A stretch of DNA of 64,000 nucleotides from Vitrella brassicaformis (GCA_001179505.1 CDMY01000738.1:113578-177577); one strand, 5' to 3'; positions 11,850 through 23,618 are shown, numbered from the stretch's first letter. The notes: generated from the sequence alone by a model not told the origin. Numbers and translations: made by a program.

Positions 11850-13740
11850 TTAGATATATAGAGTGGGTTGGTCTCTCCTCCTTGTTGATGGTGATGCTGA
11901 CGTTGCTGTTGGGTGGCTGGCGGCTGGTGCTGGTGTGGGTGTTGGTGTAGGGTGGAATGGCTGGTCCATCGACGGGTAGTAAGCTCCACGTGTGTCGTTG
12001 AGGGGGATCATCCACCTGTTGCAACACACACACACACACACACACAGATACAAGGGGACGGTGGGTACCGCTGTGTGGGTGAGGGCGTGTGTGTCGCTTA
12101 CACATGGTCCATGTTGCCGATGAAGAGGTAGTTGTTGTTCCAGCCACCGAAAGACAAATTCGACACTTGAGCTGCCGTTCACACAAACCAATCACACAAA
12201 CAGCACATGTGTGTGCAGATAGCAGATTGCGCGTCTCAGTGAGCTGCCGTTGCTCACTTCCAGTGTAGAATTTGCCGAGCAGCCGTCCGTCCGGTGCGAA
12301 GACCTGCACGCCATCGCCCGCCCCAACGTACAGCCGTCCCATGGTGTCGACCTTGATGCCGTCTGGGATGCCCCACTTGTTGTCAGGCGATTCCACTACA
12401 CACACACACACGGCAGACAGGCACGTGTGTGAAGGTTTCTGCCCTGGCTGCGAGTCTCTTGTGTGCGTACCGACAACGAGGACATCCCCGCCGATGAGCG
12501 TCCTGTTGTTGACGACGTCGAACACACGAATGTGGTGCGGCCGCTTTGGATCGATGGTCACGGGCGAGCAGTGAATCGCACCTGGAGGGAGACCACACAG
12601 ACAGACGGGCACAGACAGTGGCATTGGAGAAAGAGCCAGCCATGTGGCAGTACGCCAACGTACCCGAGTCGACAATGTACATCTTGGTGTAGTCCGGTGA
12701 GAAGGCCAGGCCGTTCGGGCGGTCGAAGTCGTCGGCCACCACGTGCATCTCGCCTGTCCTCGGGTCAAACCGGTACCTGATCCCATAAACACATATAGCG
12801 ACCACCAGTCAGTCCATCTGTTGTTGGAATGTGCACGTGAGTGAGCCCTTACACGAAGTTCGGCAGCGCGGGGCAGTTTGCCTGTGGGAACTGCGCACAC
12901 CCGTACTCAGGATCGGTGAACCTGACACACGCACACCCAGAGAGAGCGAACCGATAAGTATTGGAACGGCGGCAGCGCAGGTCAATGTGCCGTTGTCACC
13001 ATATGGATCCGTCTGGATGCGCCACCAGGTCATTTGGCGAGTTGAGGGGGAATCCTCGGTAGGAATCGACCAGCGTCTGCACATTCGTCGGGTCGTGCAG
13101 GGGCGCGTACGCTATCCTGCGACCTGCACACACACACCCCGCCCACACAAAGCGCGAAAGGCCGCATCAACCACATCATCACACCCGCCCTCTCCACTCT
13201 CTGCCTCTCTTACCCGTTGTTTCAGCGGTGAGGAGGTAGGATCCCACAATGAGCTGCCCGTTGGCGTGTGACGAGGGCGACCTGAAGACGGAGAAGGTCT
13301 CGTCTGACCAGGGGGTGGGGAAGCTGATGATCGAGTCCAGCTGCCGCTGCGTGGGGCAGTTGCCGTCCGTCAGCAGCAGCCGGTCAAAATAGGGGTCGAA
13401 AACCAGACCCTCCGAACGCATGTCCTCCTCAAAGCCAACATGCCTGACACACACACAGGGACAGTCACAGTCACATCATCGATGGCGATGGTGTGCTTTC
13501 CTGCGCGTCTGGGTGGCTCTTTCCCCTTAAGCAGTGTATCTGTCTGGCTGTCCCCTTCCCTGTGATGCCCGTTGTGGCTCACCTCATGCACTCCTCGCCC
13601 ACGATTTCCGAGAACTCGGGATCTATGGCGATCATCTTGCACAAACTACCGAACAAGGCGCTCTCACCGGCTGCCCACGCTGCCCTCAGCGCAACAGCGA
13701 CCACCACATAGGGCAGCCAACGCCACACACATCTCTCCAT
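11850..13740 (-). CDS. Secreted SMP-30/gluconolactonase-type beta-propeller protein
   Basis: The start MERCVWRWLPYVVVAVALRA gives a hydrophobic signal peptide. Later exons, in order, carry GLVFDPYFDRLLLTDGNCP, PLNSPNDLVAHPDGSIW, FTDPEYGCAQFPQANCP, YRFDPRTGEMHVVADDFD then RPNGLAFSPDYTKMYIVDSG, the VNNRTLIGGDVLVV strand, IPDGIKVDTMGRLYVGAGDG, SNLSFGGWNNNYLFIGN, and a Pro/Ser/Thr-rich tail ending TLYI and TAA. These are the hallmarks of the SGL/SMP-30 fold: the NSPNDL and RPNGLAFSPD blocks supply the metal and substrate loop residues, and IPDGIKVD follows. Family members hydrolyse sugar lactones or organophosphate-like esters using a divalent metal. The substrate is not predictable here. About nine exons. 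Divergent from the gene at 13818, 77 bp away. Confidence 0.85.
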
Positions 13741-13817
13741 CACTCACAGCGCTAATCTGAAAAGCTGACGCGTCAGACGTGCTTGGGGAAGCACAAATTC
13801 GATACTGTTCGAACGAT

Positions 13818-14709
13818 ATGGTGTCCGATGAGGACGATGCCGAGCCAACGAGACTCCGAAAGCGTTTCTCTCAAGGTAGAATCCAAGCTCGCGTGGGGGG
13901 TGTTCCCCTTTCATGGGGGGAGCCTCCCGTCTCACTCTTTCAGGTATGCACATTTTACATTTCCACATTGGCAGAGGTCCCTGATGCGCCACAGGAGACG
14001 GCGAGAATTGGGGACAGGAGACGGAGATATTTTTTTTCCACGCCAACGTGCGAATTCATCTTCCTCAGCTTCTCTGCAACCTCATTCAAGACGGATGGCT
14101 CCACTGTGAGTCCAGGCCACACCTGAGCACCCGCGTCCAGCCATCATATGGACGGCTGGAGGTGATGCCGCTGCTGTCGTGGCCAAGACGCTATCCGATG
14201 CGACATCAACGCCCTTCGCCGAGAGGAACTGTTGATGCTCAACAAGCACCTGAACGGCGACGGCACCATCAAGGACAAGGACACGCACAAGAAGGACTTC
14301 GCGGCGAGGCTCAGGCTCTATGGCTACTCCCAGAGGTACAGGTACACACTGTTGGTAGACCAGTGTGTGCATCCATGCGGTTGTGCTTTGTGTGTGGCAT
14401 GGTGACACCCGACCATCGTAAAATCTGTGAGAAGGATGACGAACGCAGTGGGTGCAGCCTGTGCTCGGCTTCCTGCCTATCTTGTTGGGCGGTGGCGGCG
14501 GTGGTCACAATGGGGGAAATGGTGGCGGTGCTGAGGACGCCGTCATGGATCGGTGAGAGAGAGTGAGGGATGCGGTCGCTGCGTGTGAGGGGAAATGCAC
14601 CTGTGTGTGTTGGTGTTTGTGTTTCTGTATGCGTTGTTGGTGCAGTGAGGGTGGCGAGGAGGGCGGCGGTGATAACAATGAGGACACCGAGATGGAGGAG
14701 TGGGTGTGA
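13818..14709 (+). CDS. Orphan 167-aa protein with acidic Gly-rich tail
   Basis: Five exons fit in consistent phase: 13818-13875, 13995-14105, 14188-14354, 14449-14552 and 14646-14709 (TGA). The N-terminus is charged (MVSDEDDAEPTRLRKRFSQ). The middle is helical (VRIHLPQLLCNLIQDGWLHY, then INALRREELLMLNKHLNGDG). A hydrophobic stretch YTLLWVQPVLGFLPILLGG may be a single membrane span or hairpin. The tail is Gly- then Glu/Asp-rich, ending TEMEEWV. I recognise no family. It shares a 77-bp divergent promoter with the SMP-30-type gene, so the two may be co-expressed, but nothing else ties their functions. High GC at third positions in the middle exons supports the frame. Confidence 0.6.
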
Positions 14710-15001
14710 CGTAATGTCACTCGTGCACACAAGTCACTGTTTTGCGTTCGCCATGTGTGCGTATGTGTGTTAGCTGCTGCTGCGCACGAGGTGGGCCAGG
14801 CCGCGATACCAATATCTTACCTCCGCCTCTTTCCTATGTCGGCGGGAAAGCCGGCCTGACGGAGTGCGGCGATATCATTCAATCGGCAAAATACCTATCG
14901 GCGGAGAAAACATGGGAGTCATGATGGGACCCCAGCCCTGAAATGGTCAGGAGAAAGGCGAGCACTTTATGCGCATCTGTCCATCTGCCGCTTCCATTTA
15001 G
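14710..15001. other. Intergenic or unassigned 5' region
   Basis: Possible 5' exon(s) of the following candidate gene may lie here (short ATG frames near 14838 and 14923), but none joins the next exon convincingly. Confidence 0.3.
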
Positions 15002-17276
15002 GAGGGGCTACCACTACTCCTCAAAACATACGTGGAGCTTCACTCCCCAGACACAACGTCGACAGGCGTGACGAGGCTATCACCATCCTCCAAAGAAGGC
15101 ATCTGAAGAAGTAAGGAGAGCAAAGGGGCTCCCTCGCCCTTCACAAGCGTTGCCGCTCTTTCTGTCGCTCTTGTCGTTTAGTCCGGCAAAGTTGCGTGCG
15201 TGGATGTTTGGGAGGGGTGATGTTAGCGACTCCAAGCTCGGCAGACACCTACAGACTCACAGAAAAAACAGAGAACCTCAGTGTCTGTGGGCCCTACTGG
15301 TGAATCACTGCTACGAAGACGTATGCGCCATCATCGAAGGTGAAGGTGAGCAGGCTTTAAGTTTCATCGCGTTTGTGTTCACAGAATGGCCTTTTGTGTT
15401 TGCAGGGCCGATCACATTATTGATATATAGAGTGAGACATCAGTAGGGTGGTGGTGTACTGCGTGGCGGCCGTCGGGCTATAGGACTTGAGGCGAGGAAG
15501 GCGTGGTTGCAGGTCAGCAGACGTCAAGCAACCATTCACCATCCACCTGCCTTGCTTGTGTCTCACAGCGCTACAAATCAGAGAACGCCTCGACGTGGCA
15601 GCAAGATGTTCTGGCCCTAATAGGGGACCAGCCTACGTAAGACCTGTAGCATAGTTATTCTCGTTTGCTTTGCATAGATACAAACCCTGTACCCTGGCAA
15701 ATGTCTCCGATCTGCCACAGAACAGGTAGGCCGAGAGAGGAGAGAAAGAGATAGCGCGCGCAGATTGCTTTGTCTGCCACAGCGACAACGGTTGACAGAG
15801 AAGCCGGCAGGAGATAGAGGAGGATCTGTTTGGTGACAACCCGTGAGCAGAAACATACAAACGAATGCAGCCATCTACTGTGGTCTCTGTCAGGTTGCTA
15901 GTCCCTGATCCGTCGGCTCCAAACCATCTGCCGACGCGCCGCTCGTCGCGCCGGCGCTCATCCAAGCGGTAGAGTGTCATCTACCGTAGACGCAGCAAAC
16001 AGCCGCGCTCCAACATGCCCGAAGAAAGACTCGCGAGCAACCGACAGAGCAAAGGTGCGAGTGCGCAAGCATTTGCCACTCCATGTCTCGACTTCTCTCC
16101 CTTGTCATATCAGTCGCGTTTGGCGACAACGTCAGCCACGAGAGAGGGAGCGATCTTCTTGGTGGGTGATGCGTCTTCTTGTCAGATACAGATGAACGAT
16201 CCGAATTCGCGTTCGTGAGTGCACAACGGCGCGGTGTTTAATACGGCCCGGTAAGGAAGGAGCGCATGGAGAGATGAGAAGCAGCCATACTCTCGGTGCA
16301 ATGGGCGGATGGGAGTGCCGTGTGTGCTGCAGACAGCTTGCAAAGCGCATGCTTGCCACCCAGACCAGGAGTGCTCCGCAATCGCCCGAAAGGCTCGGCA
16401 CCACGACACTTTGCAGCGAGGTAGATAAAATCGATGCATGTGATGTGACGCCTTATGTATCTGTGTGTAAGTATCTGTGTAGGTCAGGCTCCGTCTCTGC
16501 GCCGCCCCACACAGGTACCTCATGTCTGTGAGTGTCAACTTCCAAGTCGTCACACATATGCGTCATGGAACATGTTTGGCAGCGTGAGCTCAAGGGATCT
16601 CGAGGAAGAGCGGACGGGTTTTTCTCTCAATCGCCGCCTACATTTTATATTTGTGGCTCGTGTCTCCGGCTGGCCCGCAACCGAAGCCTCACGAGCAGTA
16701 TGTGATCATCAACGAGCCACGCGTATTCCCCGGCGCAGCGAGTGACAAGGGCCACAGAGGATGGCAGCCGAGGCGATTGGAAGCTTCTCCAAGCCACTGA
16801 GGGGCAAAGCACGCATTAAGGTGGTAGTGGAGGGGCAAAAAGGCCGTGGAATTGTTTGCACTCTGGGAGGTGGATCTGTGTGCAGAGCACTCCTTCACTG
16901 TGTGACGAGCGACGCCTCTTCAAGAAGATCGGAAAGCCAGGGACCGCCAAAGCACGGTACAATCTGAGCAGCAGAGCACCGTCGATGGCACTGAAGGCGA
17001 CGACACCATACCCCGAACGAGAAGACCGAGAGGCACCGAGGGCGCCCCAAGAGGTTTGAGCTACCTGGACAACACCGGGCGCATCACCAACATCAAGAAC
17101 TTCAAAGCTTGGGCGCAGAATGTCAGAGGCGACCAGGATCAGGTGAGGACAAAGGAAATGGGTGATATGGGTGGGACAGGGCGACGCTCACCGTTGTGTG
17201 TTTGCTTGTATGCAGATCTCGAATCTGGTCACGGCGGAGCGAGGCAGGGGAGGAGGGAGACGAGGATAGTAAGTCC
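15002..17276 (+). CDS. Candidate multi-exon gene, basic and low-complexity, unknown function
   Basis: Exon-like segments bounded by good splice sites: 15002-15110 (ends AITILQRRHLKK), 15182-15345 (NPAKLRAWMFGRGDVSD ... VCAIIEGE), about 15405-15430 (GPITLLIYR), a segment RYKSENASTWQQDVLALIG ending near 15636, a basic segment near 15900-16050 (RRSSRRRSSKR, PEERLASNRQ), a segment near 16680-16790 (HEQYVIINEPRVFPGAASDK), and a 3' part with LSYLDNTGRITNIKNFKAW followed by ISNLVTAERGRGGGRRG and TAG at 17276. Not all joins were solved and the 5' end is missing, so this may be one gene, two genes or a degenerating one. GC is lower than in neighbouring genes. No domain recognised. Confidence 0.4.
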
Positions 17277-17736
17277 CGTCTGCCATTCCGGCGGGCCTTT
17301 CCCTGGTACGCACGAACAAGAGAGAAAACCCAGTGAGAGAATGGACGGGCAGACATGACGGACGGGTGAGGGCCTGGCACCATACACGTGCTGCGTCTTT
17401 TCTTTGTTGTGTTCCAGTGACACGTTTGATCCGCTCAGGGTACTACGCGTTCGACGCCCACACGAGATGTGTCAGCGAGACGGGAGAGGGACATGATGGG
17501 GGGCCGCTGGGGACGACCTGGCGATGCGTGAACATCTGACTGCGTGTGCGTGCACGCTGGCTGGCGGTGTCCGCTGGTGTAGGAATGAGAGAGAACAAAT
17601 CCAATGAGACATGGGGGCCTTTCGCATTGTCTGTGTCTCCTTTATCAGGCGCCCGAATCGCTGCCTTCATTTTATATCGGCTGAGAGTGTAGAGAAGCGA
17701 CGGACGTGTTGAGCGTGTTTCGTTTCCATCATCAAT

Positions 17737-18957
17737 TTGATGGCGGAGACACACGTATCCGATATCTTGAGCACGAAGTGGACCGTGAGCACACACACGA
17801 TACACAACATACACATGGAGATACTAACCTTTCCCTCTTTGTGTATCTGGTGTATGTGGTTCCTTTCTGTCTGTCAGTATGAGTGGCTGTGCATCCACAC
17901 ACTCATCCCCATCTGGGCCCCCCAGCTGTGCCCCGAGCTGCGCACTCCGCTGCACGTGTGGACCAAGTGCCGCATCGTGCCCATCTGCCGCCTCATCCAG
18001 GCCGCACCCGGCCAGCCGCTCATCAACAACGGGGCCGTGAGCCTCTACCACTAAGGCGGCAGATAGCTGTTCGGCCTCACCAACGCGCAGCGGCAGGCAT
18101 TGCTGCCGATGGGTATGGGTGCGTGACCCACACGCCCAATGCCCTGCAGCGACGCAATATGGCCACGGCACGGCTCGGTGGCAGTCAGGTGGACAACGCG
18201 TACAGGGCGTTCGTCCAGAATGTGATCAACACCTGCGCCCACCCGTAAGTGGCTGTGTTGCAGACACGGGGAGAGGGGAGGAAGGGCTGAGTGACGGCCA
18301 CTCGTATAGTGTATGTGTGTGTATGTGTGTGTGGATGCTTCAGGGGTCAGAGTTCGGTGTAGAAGTTGTGGACCAGGCGTACCTGCTGACGCACCCGGGG
18401 CAGTGTATGGGCCTCGTGTGTGCGCTGTTCGGGAAGCGCCGCATCAACGGCACCATCCCTGGCCAGCAAAACTTCACCGACGACCAGCTCGACTCCATCC
18501 TGGCCTAGTAAGCTCCCTGCACACACACATCACCCTACAGCACAGCCCACCACACCGTATGGTGTGTGTATCATGATGTTCGTTGTCAGCCTGGAGGCGC
18601 ACTGGCCGCCCGACCCGGATGGCGACCGTATCAGCCAGGCCATCGAGGTGTGTCACCAGGAGAGGCTGCGGCGCCCTCTTGGGCGGCTGCGGCTGTCCGA
18701 CGACGTGAGGGAGACCGAGGTGATAATGGGATACTAGTTGGTGCCAATCACCCCTTTGTAGTGCTGAAACACGGCACGGTCAGTGCACGTGCATACACAC
18801 CCCTGATCGTATGGACGCACACGGCATGTGTGCTGTTTGCCTACACGTCAGCTGGCGTCATTTGGTGACCCGACCCTCCATCAGATCGTCCAAGGCCCCC
18901 CATTCGTCGGCGAGAGCAATCGCCAGAGGGCAGAGCGGTACTTCACTGGAAAAGTAA
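17737..18957 (+). pseudogene. Decayed gene copy B (3' half)
   Basis: Starts within the intron that precedes the YEWLCIHTLIPIWAP exon (17878) and lacks the 5' exons found in A and C. The exon has an in-frame TAA where A reads CAA (YH-stop versus YQQ near 18052) and a deletion of about 70 nt next to it. Downstream exons are better preserved than in A: QVDNAYRAFVQNVINTC, then GSEFGVEVVDQAYLLTHPGQ through DDQLDSILAY, LEAHWPPDPDGDRISQAIEV, and LASFGDPTLHQIVQGPPFVG, ending at a GTAAGT donor at 18958. A Gly- or Trp-rich frame at 19070-19200 could be a further exon. The product is unknown and probably not intact. Confidence 0.6.
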
Positions 18958-19659
18958 GTGCCAGCAGTGTCTCTATACTGTGTGTGTACTTCGTGTGTTG
19001 CGGGATGTCGACACGGCAGACGCGAGCGTTGAGAAGCTGACCTGCCCGTCCAATCGTACATTCGTCGAGCGGGACTGGCGTTCTTGGCGATGGAACTGGC
19101 AGTTTTGGCGATGGGATTGGGGCCTCTGGCTATGGGGGCATGATGACGTTCCATCCGTCGAGGCGGCTGTTTCACCAAGCAATATCGGTGGGTGACGAGT
19201 CTGGACCGGGGTTGGTAGGCGCATTGGAGAGGCTGAGGCGGTCGGTCGGTTGCTTAGTTGGTCCGTCAGTGTACACAGATGTGTGTTAGGTGGGGGAGTA
19301 GATTGACTGGCTGGCATGAGTGGTTGGGATAAAAGAAGCGCTGTCAGTGCCTGTCACTCACCACCCACAGACAGACAGACAGGCCGATGGGGAGGAATGG
19401 CGAGGCGGCTGTGTCCGGCGTGAAATGGCTGCCTACATTTTATATTGGCCGATTTGTGTCTCAATCCTTCCGCCTGTATCTGATCTGATCTGCCTGTCTC
19501 TCCCGTCAAGTTGCCCAGCTTCGGCAGCGTACATCCTATGGTTCGCCGCATGTGAGGTGCCAAGAGAGTTTAGGGTATGCACATACGTACCACACGAGTG
19601 AATGGCCATGCGATGCGATGGTGCGTGTCTCTCATGCAGGGAATGTCGTAGGCGGATAG

Positions 19660-20240
19660 ATTTGCAGTCAAGGATGAGCGCCAAGAAAGGAGGGCCCCAA
19701 AGCAAGGAAAAAAGAGAGGTCGCTCGCGCCGTGAGGACAATTTAGGAGACACACAAGAAGGGTAAGGTAGATGATACTTCACAAGTAAGTCCTCTGTTAG
19801 AGAGACACACTGTAACACACAAAACGACAGACACTCTGTCCATGTGTCTAGGAAGGAAACCATTGGCGTGCTCAATCCGATGCTTCAGGGCGAGAATGGC
19901 AAGCCATGAAACTGGACTATGTGCCATGACGACCAGTGGGTGAATGGTGAACCAACGGATGAGCGACTAATCTGTTGTGTACATGTGTTCATGTCAATGG
20001 TGTGCAGTGTCAGATTTCTGTCCAGAATGCGGCATTTCCTCTACGACATAAAGTGTCGAGTGAAAGGAACAGGCGAGAGGGAGCACTTTGACAACTGGCA
20101 AGAGACGAGGTGAAGAGGTACCTGTCACCGTGTGGTCACCGCCATGCCTTGCATGCCCCTCATGTCTCCTCTTACTGTCAGGATGTTGACAATGGAGCAG
20201 GCCAGATGGATGTTAGACACCAATGGTCAGACTCAGACAG
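19660..20240 (+). other. Possible exons of an unrecognised gene between copies B and C
   Basis: Three stretches bounded by splice-like sites: a basic one near 19668-19762 (RRAPKQGKKRGRSRREDN), one near 20010-20109 (FLSRMRHFLYDIKCRVKGTG ... DNWQETR), and one near 20182-20239 (RMLTMEQARWMLDTNGQTQT). The last two join in phase. No family recognised. The upstream CATTTTATAT stretch (19433) recurs at 16640 and 17668, which hints that this block is related to the 15.0-17.7 kb region. Confidence 0.3.
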
Positions 20241-20494
20241 GTGAGACGACCCACGGTCTCAGTCGTTGATCCTTCGGATACACGGATAGATCTATGTACG
20301 CCATTGGTGATCATGCCCTCATTGTTGTCTGCCTGTCTGCCTGCCTTCCTGCCTGTGCTGATTCAGCGAGTCGGAGCCGACACACCTGTACGGACAACGG
20401 AAAACGGCGGAAAACGGATCACCCGCGTTTTGTCTTCGGCGCCGAGGAGAACTCGTTTGAGGTTTTCTCGGCGTTTGAGCGTCGATTGAGGAGC

Positions 20495-21123
20495 TACCAT
20501 CCGCCCTCTATCGGCCCACGGCCCCAGGGCCATCCAATAAGCGCATTCTTTGCACATTTTGCCGCCCCTGCCCCGTTGCTCGACGTCCGAGCCCCTTCCC
20601 CACCCCCCCTATGGCCCGCCTGCCGGCGGACGCCGGCAAGATAGCGGCCCGATGCCTGGCGAGGGTCGCCAACCATCCAGATGCCTTCCCGCATCTGGAC
20701 ATGGTGACCAGCACTGGGATACGGCTGACGCCGGGCATTGTGTTTAAGGACTTCCGGAAGGCCTACCACCACCTGCTGTGGTTCGAGACCATCACGAAAA
20801 CCTCCACGAAGCCGGGAGGGTCGCACACAGGGATGGGAGGGAGGGTGGATGGGATGGTCCAGGATGCGTTTGATGCATCTGTGCATCTGCCAATGTGTCT
20901 CTGGTGTGTTTGTGTGTGGGTCTTGTGTGTGGTGCAGTACACCGTGCTGCCCGAGTACTACATTCCTATCGTCACGCAGTACCTCCAGATGACCAACGAC
21001 GAGTTGCGCACCACAGCAGAGTGGAATGTAAGCGCAGAAACGACGCACCAGGTACACACATGAATGCACTCTGATCACTCCCTCTGTGTGTGTCTGCTGT
21101 GTGTGGTTCCTTTCTGTCTGTCA
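20495..21123 (+). pseudogene. Decayed gene copy C (5' half), with the empty site of the transposon
   Basis: Collinear with copy A from the upstream CTACCATCCGCCCTCTATCG stretch. Exon 1 begins MARLPADAGKIAARCLARVA and keeps the FKDFRKAYHHLLWFETITKT segment that A has lost. Its donor is damaged (CACGAAGCC where A has CACGTAAGCC). Exon 2 is YTVLPEYYIPIVTQYLQMTN to about 21028. Homology stops in the next intron at about 21123, just before the exon with which copy B begins. No 3' exons follow. Comparing it with A exposes the 496-bp insertion in A (empty site about 20571-20583). Confidence 0.6.
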
Positions 21124-21423
21124 TACGTGGCTCGTGTGACAAAAGTTGGGCGTGTGGGTTGGCGCTTCTGTTTTGTCTCAAATCAGAGATTTGAGCAGCA
21201 TGGCAATTGGCTAGAGGCGGCCAGGCAGGAGAATGCTTGGCCGCTGCTATCATATCGGCCAGCAAGGGGATGTGCGACTTATGAGCTGATTGTTTCCGAT
21301 GTGCGACGCGTCTTGATCATTCGAAACTCAGACAAAGAGATCCTCGTGGATGTACAGCGACAACAGTCGATCTGTCCTCACACGCAGACGCGTACACACA
21401 CATCAGACTGCGAGACACACAAT

Positions 21424-22657
21424 CAGCCGAACGTGTGAGGGTCGCCTGCGCACACACCACAACACACACAGACACACACTCACGACACGCATGTCCATCG
21501 ATCGATCGATCTGACTCGTCTGTCTACCTTTCCTGAGTTTTGTGTTGAGTTGGGGTTCTCTGTAGTCGATGGCCGTCCTCTCCCTCATTCGCCTCGGCCG
21601 TCGCTCCTCTCCCCCTGTCCGACCCCGACCATCACAGCTCGCCCCCTGCTGGTGCTGGTGCTGGCGTTGGTGTGTTGGGGCGGAGGATGACGGCGGTCTG
21701 TGTCGCTTGACGAAGAAGGGATAGAAGTCGAGCGGGCCGTCTGCATTTGAGCGGCGGCGCAGCTTGGCGGTGAGTTTGAGGGATAGTGGGCAGTAGTTGA
21801 CGCCTCGGCTGTGGTTGCGCAAGTGATAGCGACATCCATCCACACACTCGCTGACCTCACGCTCATCCTCACCAACATCGTCTCTGCACACACACAAACT
21901 CACACACCCATAAGCACACACACACAATGTCTCGGTGTCTCACTTTTGGCTGACCTGTGCTGCGGTGAGTCTGCATTGTCATTGTTGCCGTGTGGGTGTT
22001 GTGGTGGGTCGGTGCGATGGTGGTCGGGAGTGTCATTGATGTGCTGTGGCGGCGTGTGTGGGGCCGGCTGCTGCTGCTGCTGCTGCTGTTCGTCTTCATC
22101 ATCATTGTCATCATGTTCCTGCATTCGGTTGGATGGGATGGGCGAGAGGGCGGGGCGATACCGACGGTGGGGATTGTGATTGTTGTTGGCGGTGAGTCGC
22201 CCCACACGAACACCGCTAGCCGTCAGACTGCCGAGACGATGATGGTGGGCAACAGGCAAAGGGGATGCCACACGAACCTGACACATACAAGAGACACGCA
22301 GTGAGTGCGCATCGGTGTCTTCGTGTGTGGTTGGTTGACGTGTGATTGATTGTGTTGTCCCCTTCGCTGCCGCAGCACATGATTCTCGACCACCTCACTT
22401 TGGGTGAGTGAGTGTTTGTCTGTGTCACGAGTCTGTTGATGGCGCTCCTCTGCGCGTCGATGATCCGCCTGGAGTAATCGATGTGAACCACACAGACACA
22501 AAGATGAGCTGTCAGGTGTGTCGGCTCCCCTGATTCACTCACTCGTAGTATTGTGCGATGCTGTCAATGTCGCGCGGCACGCCCGCCCGCCGCCAGCGAT
22601 ACTGAACTGCACCAGACGGCGGCAATGGCGGCCTCACACACCACTCATCATCACGAT
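21424..22657 (-). CDS. Shugoshin family protein (C-terminal SGO box)
   Basis: Read from exons at 21424-21445, 21528-21883, 21955-22277, about 22402-22470, and a first visible exon near 22550-22657, all joining in consistent phase. The C-terminus reads AIDYREPQLNTKLRKGDPHT then FG and stop. This matches the conserved basic shugoshin C-box (aromatic-x-EP-x-L-x-x-KLR-x-GDP) that binds the phosphorylated histone tail at centromeres. Shugoshins protect centromeric cohesin by recruiting PP2A. The middle is disordered, with poly-Gln, His and Asp/Glu tracts (NDDEDEQQQQQQQ), as in the family. The usual N-terminal coiled coil is not clearly visible. The 5' exon lacks an ATG in frame, so the start lies upstream or is unrecognised. 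Confidence 0.7.
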
Positions 22658-22799
22658 CATGCCACTTCCGAGACACACAACCGCGAACGGTCACAAATAC
22701 TAGTCACTCGTCCAACGACAGAGAGGAATTGATTGTCCAAACGATCGATCGGTGTACATGTATAGTCGGCAATGCAACGGTCATCAACAAATGGGCTCA

Positions 22800-23618
22800 G
22801 TCAATCACACAGCCGGCAACACAGATCGCTCTCGTGATTCATGTTTCGTCAGCTGCCGCCTGTCGCTGCTGACCTGGCCCTCCCTCTCCATCTCACCTCG
22901 TGGCCGCCTCGACCCATGGCACTTCTGAGCGGCGATCTGCCGCAAAATTGAAGGGCAACAATACAATACCAGCAGACAATGAATGCGGCTGACTGCATAG
23001 TATTGTCACCTCACCTTCCCTTGGAGCCTTCGACCGCAGCCTCCAGTCGCCGCCGCCTGGCCGCCTCCTGAACAACGCATGAAGGACCATACAGACATAA
23101 GTAGCACCACCACAAAGAGGCTGCAGCCGACTGACCTTCTTGTTGAGAGCGGCTTCTCGGCTGACGAGTGCATCGAACAGTCGTGTGAAGTCATCGTCAT
23201 TGTCGATGGCACTGCGGAGAGCATCCTCGAAGGCCGACCGGACGGCTGAGGGAAGGGCCGGCAGGAGAGGAAGGATGCCGGGCACGTGATCCAGGCTCTG
23301 GCGGATGACCCCGGCCGTCAGACGGATGACTCGGCTCTGAGCTGCGATGGATGCGGGGGTTATGGTGGTGAGCCTGCCGTCGAAGAGCTGTTTGAGCATG
23401 TCGTTTGTGTCCCGCTTGTCCCCGAGGATGGCCTTGAGGGTTGTCGTCTGGGCCTGTCGGGCATGGAGCGGTGTTTGCTGCTCGGTGAGGAGGGAAGGCA
23501 GGGCCTTGGTGCTGCTGATGGCGGTGCTCTGGTGCCACGGGGAAAACATAAGGCCTCGTTGTGTCGAGCCCAGGGCCGACAGCGTCAAGGAGAAGGTGAA
23601 GACAAGCCACACAAACAT
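22800..23618 (-). CDS. Secreted relative of the duplicated coiled-coil gene (3' end unresolved)
   Basis: Starts MFVWLVFTFSLTLSALGS, a clear signal peptide. Exon 1 (23136-23618) contains HVPGILPLLPALPSAVRSAF followed by EDALRSAIDNDDDFTRLFDA, which resembles the AAVLPIIPGLPAPVQTAFED region of the 615-aa gene next door. The short next exon (23015-23067, EAARRRRLEAAVEGSKG) parallels the EAAERQRFEVEKEQLRQ exon there. So this is a shortened, secreted relative. A third exon near 22899-22940 is likely; the stop was not pinned down. It is divergent from the neighbour (starts 52 bp apart), so the pair probably arose by local duplication and inversion. Function unknown. Confidence 0.55.

Noticed and set aside
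14800-17700. Retrotransposon remnant
   Set aside because: No reverse transcriptase, integrase or gag-like motif could be read in any frame, and no long terminal repeats were seen.
19070-19200. Trp-rich peptide (WRSWRWNWQFWRWDW) as a novel protein
   Set aside because: The overlapping frame gives a Gly-rich sequence that is an equally or more plausible exon of the decayed copy B; no support for the Trp-rich frame.
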